Assembly: GCA_902805755.1 (NCBI GenBank)
Contig: CADCUA010000661.1
Coordinates: 1-5,181 of the forward strand
DNA length: 5,181 nucleotides
Reading direction: 5' to 3'
From: an uncultured Lysobacter sp.
GTDB taxonomy: Bacteria; Pseudomonadota; Gammaproteobacteria; Xanthomonadales; Xanthomonadaceae
The first letter of the stretch is position 1. Each line of letters opens with the position of its first letter. Shown here in pieces: positions 1 through 5,181 of the stretch. A model generated the notes under the pieces. It ran no database searches and was not told the DNA's origin. It was given only the letters and a program-made list of their open reading frames with translations. Both the position numbers and the translations under genes were made by a program.

Positions 1-260
1 CTGCAAGCGTGCATCTGCGGTGTATGCATCCACTCGCGCTGCTGATCAGCGCCTGACCTTCAGCGGCGGTACGACCCGCGAGCCGCAAGCGACGTGGAGC
101 CATGCCGAAGGATCCCGAGGCGTCGCGACCCCGCTTCACGGTCTCCTTCGCGAGCGCCGCCTAACGTTTTGGACTTGTACGCCATGCCGCATGCGCATCC
201 ACGACCCGCACGTGGCGCAGCGGCCTCGACAGGAGCGACGCAGGTGGCGAGAAGGCGATC
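1..260. other. 5' flanking region and leader of the hybrid kinase gene; no convincing gene
   Basis: No coding region can be supported here. Frame 3 stays open from the left edge to a TGA at 54-56 and could be the last 17 codons of an upstream gene, but this is too short to judge. On the minus strand, a GTG at 33-31 or an ATG at 29-27 could begin a divergent gene that runs off the left edge, also with only about ten codons visible. A small hairpin lies at 36-52 (GCGCTG, 5-base loop, CAGCGC) with no T-run after it. A TTGGAC hexamer at 169-174 resembles a -35 box, but nothing like a -10 box follows at the right distance, so no promoter is called. Confidence 0.5.
249..255 (+). promoter_or_regulatory. 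Ribosome binding site of the hybrid kinase gene
   Basis: GAGAAGG lies five bases before the ATG at 261 and is a good match to the Shine-Dalgarno consensus. It supports 261 as the true start. Confidence 0.7.
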
Positions 261-3095
261 ATGAGCGCGCATCGTTCCGGTCCGTGCGCTACATCCTCGG
301 CCGATGACTTCCGGTCGTGGTTCGAGCGTGCCTGTGCGCAGAACCCCACGCTGGGCCCACGGGAGAACTGGCCGCAGCCGCTGCCCGCGCTGGTGGACCT
401 GGCGCTGAACTCCAAGGCGCCGGTGTATCTCGTATGGGGCCCCGAGCTGTGCATGCTGTACAACCAGGCCTACACCGAGATCCTTGGCGACCGGCATCCC
501 GGAGCGCTGGGCCAACCGTTTTCGTCGGTGTGGCGGGAAGCGTGGCTGCAGATCGAGCCCTGGATTGCACGGGGCCTTGCCGGCGAGGCGGTGCATCGCG
601 AAAACGAGCGGTTCGTGATCCAGCGCGACGGCGTGGAACAGGAGGCGTGGTTCAGCTTTTCCAACACCCCGGTGCGCGAGCAGAGCGGCGGCGTTGCAGG
701 GATTTACTGCACGCTGGCCGAGACCACTCAGCAGGTACGGGCCGAGCGGCAGCAGGCCGATGCGTTGGCGAAGCTGGAACATCTGTTCAGACAGGCGCCC
801 GGCTTCATGGCGGTCACGTCCGGCCCCGAGCACATCGTCGAGCTGGCGAACGAAGCGTGCATGCGGCTGGTCGGCCGCGAGGACCTGGTGGGCCGTTCGG
901 TGCGCGAAGCGATTCCCGAACTGGCCGAGCAGGTGTACCTGGACCTGTTCGATCGCGTATACCGAACCGGCGAGGCGTTCGTCGGCTCGCGCATGGCGGT
1001 GCATTTCCAGCCACCAGGTGCTGACGCGCCAACCCAGCGCCATGTCGACTTCGTGTTCCAGCCGATCATGGGCGCCCATGGCGGCGTCAGCGGGGTTTTC
1101 GTCCAGGGCACCGACGTCACCGAGCACCAGCAGGCGCAGGATGCCCTGCGTCAGAGCGAGATGGGCGCGCTCAGGCTTGCGGTGGATGCGGAGATGCACG
1201 CGCGGCGACTGGATGCGCTGCTCGACGCAGCGCCGGTCGGCATCATCTACGCCGACCGCAATGGCCGGCTGGAAATCGTGAATGCGGCGATACGCGCGAT
1301 GTGGGGCGATACACCGGCGGCCTCGAGCCCTGATGACTACGTGCAATGGAAGGCATGGTGGGCGGACGGATCCGAGCGCGATGGCCAGCCGCTGCGAATG
1401 CAGGACTGGCCGATCAGCCGGGCGCTGCGTGGCGAGGAGGATGCACGCGCGGTGATCGAAATCGAGCCGTTCGGCCGCCCCGGCGTGCGCCGCACCGCGC
1501 AGTTGCAGGCCAAGCCGGTGCGTACGCAGGACGGCACGGTGATCGGCGCGGTCGTCGCGGAAATGGACATCACCGAACAGGTGCGCATGCAGGCGCGCCT
1601 GCGCGAGAGCGAAGCGAAGTTCCGCATCATCACCAATGCGATGCCGCAGATGGTGTGGTCGACGCTGCCGGACGGCTACCACGACTATTACAACCAGCGC
1701 TGGTACGACTACACCGGTGTGCCCGAGGGCTCGACCGACGGTGCGGAATGGAACGGGCTCTTCCATCCCGGTGACCAGGCGCGCGCATGGGAGGTCTGGC
1801 GTCACAGCCTGGCCACGGGCGAGCCGTACGAGATCGAGTACCGACTGCGGCATCACTCCGGCGAATACCGCTGGGTGCTCGGGCGCGCGCTGCCGGTGCA
1901 TAACGAGCGCGGCCTGATCGTACGCTGGATGGGCACCTGCACCGATATCCACGAACAGCTGATGGCGCAGGAGATGCTGCAGGATGCATCGCGCCGGAAG
2001 GATGAGTTCCTGGCGATGCTCGCGCATGAACTGCGTAATCCGCTGGCGCCGATCACCACCGCGGCCAGCGTGCTCGTCAGCACCGCCGCCGATCCCCAGC
2101 GCGTGCGCGAGGTCGGCGAGGTGATCCAGCGGCAGGCGCGCCACATGACCAAGATGGTGGACGACCTGCTGGATGTCTCGCGCGTGACGCGCGGGCTGGT
2201 GACGTTCGACTTCGAAATCATCGACCTCAAGACCGTGGTGCGCAGCGCGATCGAGCAGATCAATCCGCTGATCGAGGAGCGCGGCCACCAGCTGGGTGTG
2301 TGGATGCCGCCCGGCGAGGTGCTCGTGCACGGCGATCGCGTGCGCCTGGTGCAGGTGGTCGCGAACCTGCTCAACAATGCCGCGAAGTACACGCGAAGCG
2401 GCGGCCGCATCGATCTCGAACTGGCGATCAGCGAGGGCGTTGCGATCGTGCAGGTGCGAGACAACGGCAGCGGCATCGACGCGCAGTTGCTGCCGCACGT
2501 GTTCGACCTGTTCACCCAGGGCGCGCGCGGGCCGGACCGCTCGCAGGGCGGGCTCGGCATTGGCCTCGCGCTTGCGCGCAGCGTCGTGTCGCTGCATGGC
2601 GGGCGCATCACCGCGACCAGCGCCGGCCGGGGCCACGGCAGCGAACTGACCGTGTCCATTCCGCTGGCCGAACTCGACGCCGCGCATGTGCACGGCAATG
2701 CCAGTGGCGCGGCGCGCGCGAAAGGCGCGCCCCTGCGCGTGATCGTCGTGGACGACAACACCGATGCCGCGCGCACGATCGCGCTGCTGCTGCAGTTGCA
2801 GGGCCACGAGGTGCGCGTCTTCCACAACGCCGCCGCCGCGCTGGACGAGGCACGCCGGGCGCCGGCTCAGCTGTACGTACTCGACATCGGGCTGCCGGAC
2901 ATGTCCGGCTATGAACTGGCGCGACTGCTGCGGCAGGACGTGGCGGGCGCGGATGCACGCCTGATCGCGATCACCGGCTACGGACGATCGCAGGACCGCG
3001 CGCTGTCGCACGAGGCCGGGTTCGACCTGCACCTGGTCAAGCCCGTCGATGCGGAGCAGCTGCTGCAGGCGATTGCGACGCTTACAAAGAGCTGA
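261..3095 (+). CDS. Soluble multi-PAS hybrid sensor histidine kinase with C-terminal receiver domain
   Basis: This 944-residue protein is a predicted cytoplasmic hybrid kinase with no signal peptide or membrane segment. Four PAS-like domains come first, at about 35-158, 170-290, 313-440 and 450-567. The first is the divergent N-terminal type seen in many proteobacterial hybrid kinases (LGPRENWP near 31, WGPELCMLYNQAY at 59-71). The fourth is PAS_3-like with a PAC-type segment (EYRLRHHSGEYRWV). The HisKA H-box AHELRNPL puts the phosphorylated histidine at H589. The ATPase domain has its N box at 702-710, G1 box DNGSGI at 734-739, F box around 748-751 and G2 box GGLGIGLAL at 763-771. The receiver domain (about 825-940) keeps D831/D832, phospho-acceptor D875, T905 and K927. 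All catalytic residues are therefore present, so it should autophosphorylate and pass phosphate to its own receiver. The next step would need a separate Hpt protein or response regulator, neither visible here. The PAS ligands cannot be told from sequence. The gene ends 175 bases before the next likely start and need not be co-transcribed with it. Confidence 0.95.
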   Translation: MSAHRSGPCATSSADDFRSWFERACAQNPTLGPRENWPQPLPALVDLALNSKAPVYLVWGPELCMLYNQAYTEILGDRHPGALGQPFSSVWREAWLQIEPWIARGLAGEAVHRENERFVIQRDGVEQEAWFSFSNTPVREQSGGVAGIYCTLAETTQQVRAERQQADALAKLEHLFRQAPGFMAVTSGPEHIVELANEACMRLVGREDLVGRSVREAIPELAEQVYLDLFDRVYRTGEAFVGSRMAVHFQPPGADAPTQRHVDFVFQPIMGAHGGVSGVFVQGTDVTEHQQAQDALRQSEMGALRLAVDAEMHARRLDALLDAAPVGIIYADRNGRLEIVNAAIRAMWGDTPAASSPDDYVQWKAWWADGSERDGQPLRMQDWPISRALRGEEDARAVIEIEPFGRPGVRRTAQLQAKPVRTQDGTVIGAVVAEMDITEQVRMQARLRESEAKFRIITNAMPQMVWSTLPDGYHDYYNQRWYDYTGVPEGSTDGAEWNGLFHPGDQARAWEVWRHSLATGEPYEIEYRLRHHSGEYRWVLGRALPVHNERGLIVRWMGTCTDIHEQLMAQEMLQDASRRKDEFLAMLAHELRNPLAPITTAASVLVSTAADPQRVREVGEVIQRQARHMTKMVDDLLDVSRVTRGLVTFDFEIIDLKTVVRSAIEQINPLIEERGHQLGVWMPPGEVLVHGDRVRLVQVVANLLNNAAKYTRSGGRIDLELAISEGVAIVQVRDNGSGIDAQLLPHVFDLFTQGARGPDRSQGGLGIGLALARSVVSLHGGRITATSAGRGHGSELTVSIPLAELDAAHVHGNASGAARAKGAPLRVIVVDDNTDAARTIALLLQLQGHEVRVFHNAAAALDEARRAPAQLYVLDIGLPDMSGYELARLLRQDVAGADARLIAITGYGRSQDRALSHEAGFDLHLVKPVDAEQLLQAIATLTKS

Positions 3096-3270
3096 GCAGG
3101 GGCGGGTACAGACAGACGTGCGACGGTCCGACGCGCTCACGACGGTGGGCGTCTGTCGCCGGTAGTGCGCTGCGCTCCACAGATGCCGGCGGGGATACGC
3201 CGTTGCAGCACGACATGGGGCACGGTGCTTGCATCTGCCATTACCGCCGCAGCCAGCATCGACCACGACC
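3096..3270. other. Intergenic gap between the hybrid kinase and the binding-protein gene
   Basis: I see no gene here. Its one notable element is the interrupted inverted repeat at 3111-3157, listed separately. A 9-base palindrome, GCACGGTGC, lies at 3220-3228. A TTGCAG at 3203-3208 could be a weak -35 box, but no acceptable -10 box follows, so no promoter is called. If the binding-protein gene really starts at the TTG at 3229, the gap is shorter. Confidence 0.5.
3111..3157. repeat. Interrupted 8-bp inverted repeat 16 bases after the hybrid kinase stop
   Basis: GACAGACG at 3111-3118 pairs exactly with CGTCTGTC at 3150-3157 across 31 bases. The loop carries a direct repeat of CGACGGT (3121-3127 and 3140-3146). 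The position suggests a transcription terminator, or an operator for the downstream gene. The loop is long and no T-run follows, so neither role is secure and chance is possible. Confidence 0.35.
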
Positions 3271-4230
3271 GTGACCCTTTCCCGACTCCACTGCCGCGCA
3301 TCGCGCGCTTTTCACCGCATGCGCGCCGGTGTGGCGGTCCTGTTCCTGGCGGCGCTCGTGCCCGGCTGCACCTCATCCGATAACGACACGGCTTACCGTC
3401 CCGGCTACAGCGAGGCGCCCGCGACCGCACAGGTGGCGGAATACGTTTTCGCGGTCCATCCGCTGCATAACCCCAAGCGCCTGTTCGAGGTCTACCAGCC
3501 GCTGGTGGACCATCTCAACAAGCAGGTGCCCGGCGTTCGCCTCCGCCTGGAAGCCTCGGCCGATTACGCCGCGTTCGAGCGCAAACTGGCCGCGCGGCAG
3601 GTTGAACTCGCGCTGCCCAATCCGTACCAGACGCTGAAAAGCCTGGATCAGGGCTATGACGTATTCGCGAAGATGGGCGATGACGCGAACTTCCGCGGCG
3701 TGTTCCTCGTGCGCCGCGACAGCGCGATCCGGGAGCCCCGCGACCTCATCGGCAAGAGCGTCAGTTTTCCGGCGCCCACGGCGCTGGCGGCGACACTGCT
3801 GCCGCAGTGGTTCCTGCACACGCACGGCATCGACGTGCCCCGCCAGATCGACAGCCGCTATGTGCGCACGCAGGAAAGCTCGATCATGAACGCGGTGCTC
3901 GGCCACACCTCGGCGGGCGTCACCTGGCCGCTGCCCTGGCGCGCGTTCCAGAAGGACCATCCGGAACTCGCCGCCCAGCTGCAGGTGAAATGGGAAACCT
4001 CGGCGCTGCTCAACAATTCGCTGGTCGCGCGCGATGACCTGCCGCCGAAGACGGTGGACGCGCTGCGGCGCGCGTTCGTCGGCCTGCACCGGAGCCCGGA
4101 AGGCCGCGCGATCCTGCAGCGCATGGAGCTGAGCCGCTTCGAGACCGCCACCGATGCAACCTATGCACCGGTGCGCGAATTCATCGCCCGGTTCGAACGC
4201 GAAGTCCGGCCGGTCGAGGAAGCGCAGTAA
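3271..4230 (+). CDS. PhnD-like periplasmic substrate-binding lipoprotein, probable ligand sensor
   Basis: With the GTG start used here the product is 319 residues. The N-terminus is a lipoprotein signal: arginine-rich to residue 18, hydrophobic AGVAVLFLAALVPG, then lipobox Cys33 followed by Thr-Ser-Ser. It should be exported, lipidated and anchored in a membrane facing the periplasm; Thr at +2 favours the outer membrane by the E. coli rule. A short linker leads to the binding fold (about 56-315). This resembles phosphate/phosphite/phosphonate binding proteins of the PhnD family: LFEVYQPLVDHLN at 71-83, LALPNPYQTL at 113-122, DLIGKSVSFPAPTALAATLLP at 158-178, and a C-terminal helix pair. The loop where PhnD/PtxB proteins usually have a Ser/Thr-rich phosphate-contacting motif reads PAPTALA, so the ligand may not be a phosphonate. 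No permease or ATPase gene is adjacent; the next gene is a membrane sensor overlapping by one base, which points to sensing rather than import. Start is uncertain: ATG 3319 gives a short 16-residue signal and TTG 3229 adds 14 residues; none has a strong ribosome site. Confidence 0.85.
   Translation: MTLSRLHCRASRAFHRMRAGVAVLFLAALVPGCTSSDNDTAYRPGYSEAPATAQVAEYVFAVHPLHNPKRLFEVYQPLVDHLNKQVPGVRLRLEASADYAAFERKLAARQVELALPNPYQTLKSLDQGYDVFAKMGDDANFRGVFLVRRDSAIREPRDLIGKSVSFPAPTALAATLLPQWFLHTHGIDVPRQIDSRYVRTQESSIMNAVLGHTSAGVTWPLPWRAFQKDHPELAAQLQVKWETSALLNNSLVARDDLPPKTVDALRRAFVGLHRSPEGRAILQRMELSRFETATDATYAPVREFIARFEREVRPVEEAQ
4216..4220 (+). promoter_or_regulatory. Ribosome binding site of the membrane sensor, inside the end of the binding-protein gene
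   Basis: GAGGA lies nine bases before the ATG at 4230, within the last codons of the binding-protein gene. Together with the TAATG stop/start overlap it supports this start and suggests coupled translation of the two genes. Confidence 0.6.
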
Positions 4231-5181
4231 TGCTGCGCCGCCTGCTGCAGGACCGCTCGCTGCGCAGCCAGCTCATCGTCACGGTGGTGCTCGTGCATGC
4301 GGTGCTGATGGCCGTCTTCGTGCTGGACCTCGTCGTGCGCCAGCGCGCGTTCCTGCACGCCGAGCACATCCAGCGCAGCACGAGTCTCGCCGGGGGCCTG
4401 GCGCGCCATGTGACCGGCGACGTGCTCGCAGGCGATCTGGCGGCGTTGCAGGAGGCCGTCTCAGGCGTACGCGACTATCCCGAACTGCAGTACGCGATCA
4501 TCACCGACCCGTCCGGGCGCGTGCTCGCGCACACCGATGCAGCGCAGATCGGCCACTACCTGTCCGATCCGGTGAGCCGCGACATGCTCGAAGGCCCCGG
4601 GCGTGTGCGCGTCATGGTCGATTCGCCGCGAATGACCGACATCGCCGCACCGATCATCTGGAACGACCGTGTCGTTGGCTGGACGCGCTTCGGTTCAGGC
4701 CTGCAGTCGATCGAGCGCGGGCTCGACGAGGTCGAACACGAAGGCATGCTCTACGCGCTCGGCGCGATCGTGCTCGGCGCAGCGCTGGCCTACTGGACCG
4801 CGCGCGGGTTCACCCGCAACGTCAGCGAGCTGCTGCAGGTCGCCGACGCCACCAAGACCGGGCGCCGCGACCTGCGCGCGGTGGCCGGCACCCGCAACGA
4901 GATCGGGCGCCTGGCCGGTTCGTTCAACGCGATGCTCGATGCGCTCGGCGAGCGCGAGCGCGCACTGGCGCAGGCGAACGAGGAACTCGAAGCGCGTGTC
5001 GCCGAGCGCACCTCCGAGCTGGCCGAAAGCGCCGCGGTGCACGGCTCCATCCTGGAACAGGCGAACGATGCGTTCGTCAGCATGGACGAGCACGGCCTCA
5101 TCGTGGAATGGAACCGCATGGCGGAAGCGACGTTCGGCTGGTCGCGCGACGACGCGGTAGGGCAGAAGCTCGCCGACCTGA
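4230..5181 (+). CDS. Membrane-bound sensor with Cache-like periplasmic domain, HAMP and PAS (3' end outside window)
   Basis: The frame is open from ATG 4230 to the right edge, giving 317 residues with no stop. A basic N-terminus (MLRRLLQDRSLRSQ) precedes a first membrane helix at about 15-36. The periplasmic part, about 37-172, carries a Cache-type signature (AIITDPSGRVLAHTD at 89-103, then IG) and returns to the membrane at about 173-191. A HAMP domain follows (about 192-240, with NEIGRLAGSFNAMLDAL), then a coiled coil (about 241-266) and the start of a PAS domain (from about 270, with DAFVSMDEHGLIVEWN). This layout is usual for transmembrane histidine kinases, but diguanylate cyclases and phosphodiesterases share it, so the output cannot be named. 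The one-base overlap with the binding-protein gene indicates co-expression. The periplasmic domain is the natural docking site for that protein, though it could also bind a ligand directly. Confidence 0.88.
   Translation, partial: MLRRLLQDRSLRSQLIVTVVLVHAVLMAVFVLDLVVRQRAFLHAEHIQRSTSLAGGLARHVTGDVLAGDLAALQEAVSGVRDYPELQYAIITDPSGRVLAHTDAAQIGHYLSDPVSRDMLEGPGRVRVMVDSPRMTDIAAPIIWNDRVVGWTRFGSGLQSIERGLDEVEHEGMLYALGAIVLGAALAYWTARGFTRNVSELLQVADATKTGRRDLRAVAGTRNEIGRLAGSFNAMLDALGERERALAQANEELEARVAERTSELAESAAVHGSILEQANDAFVSMDEHGLIVEWNRMAEATFGWSRDDAVGQKLADL

Noticed and set aside
1..33. Possible start of a divergent minus-strand gene (GTG at 33-31)
   Set aside because: Only about eleven codons are visible before the edge and no ribosome site is evident, so it cannot be told from chance.
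36..52. GC-rich hairpin (6-base stem, 5-base loop) as a terminator of an upstream gene
   Set aside because: No T-run follows and no upstream gene is established; short GC hairpins are common in such DNA.
169..180. TTGGAC as a -35 promoter element for the kinase gene
   Set aside because: No -10-like sequence appears 16-18 bases downstream.
20..307. A 95-codon + strand frame upstream of and overlapping the hybrid kinase start
   Set aside because: The translation is arginine-rich and non-descript, has no evident ribosome site, and overlaps the well-supported kinase start.
60..3266. A 1068-codon open frame on the minus strand covering the whole hybrid kinase gene
   Set aside because: Its translation is rich in Arg, His, Ala and Gln with no recognisable domain. 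The + strand frame has complete kinase and receiver motifs. Long antisense frames are expected in GC-rich coding DNA.
3373..4089. A 238-codon open frame on the minus strand opposite the binding-protein gene
   Set aside because: It is a low-complexity, Arg/Ala/Val-rich translation without family motifs, fully overlapped by a convincing gene on the + strand.

Overview
This window comes from a GC-rich bacterium. Codons end overwhelmingly in G or C, and long stop-free antisense frames shadow the real genes. The lipoprotein signal and the architecture of the sensory proteins suggest a Gram-negative proteobacterium. A Lysobacter/Xanthomonas-type gammaproteobacterium fits well, but no rRNA or other marker gene is present, so this placement is an inference. 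All three convincing genes lie on the + strand and all are signal-transduction or solute-sensing genes. There is no RNA gene, CRISPR array, insertion sequence or phage gene.

Layout. Bases 1-260 hold no convincing gene, only a leader with a small GC hairpin and a good ribosome binding site for the first gene. Bases 261-3095 encode a 944-residue soluble hybrid sensor histidine kinase. It has four PAS-type domains, an intact HisKA/HATPase core and a C-terminal receiver domain. Bases 3096-3270 are a non-coding gap with one interrupted 8-bp inverted repeat. Next comes a PhnD-like periplasmic substrate-binding protein with a lipoprotein signal (about 3271-4230, start uncertain). Its stop codon overlaps by one base (TAATG) the start of a membrane sensor. 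That sensor (4230 to the right edge, incomplete) has the order TM, Cache-like periplasmic domain, TM, HAMP, coiled coil, PAS, and its output domain lies outside the window.

How they may work together. The binding protein has no transporter permease or ATPase beside it and is translationally linked to a transmembrane sensor. The simplest reading is that it detects a small ligand in the periplasm and passes this to the sensor's periplasmic domain, as in TorT/TorS-like systems. It would be a two-gene version of kinases such as TtrS that carry a PhnD-like domain within one protein. The upstream soluble hybrid kinase may be part of the same circuit or only a neighbour. No DNA-binding response regulator is seen here, so the outputs of both sensors are unknown.
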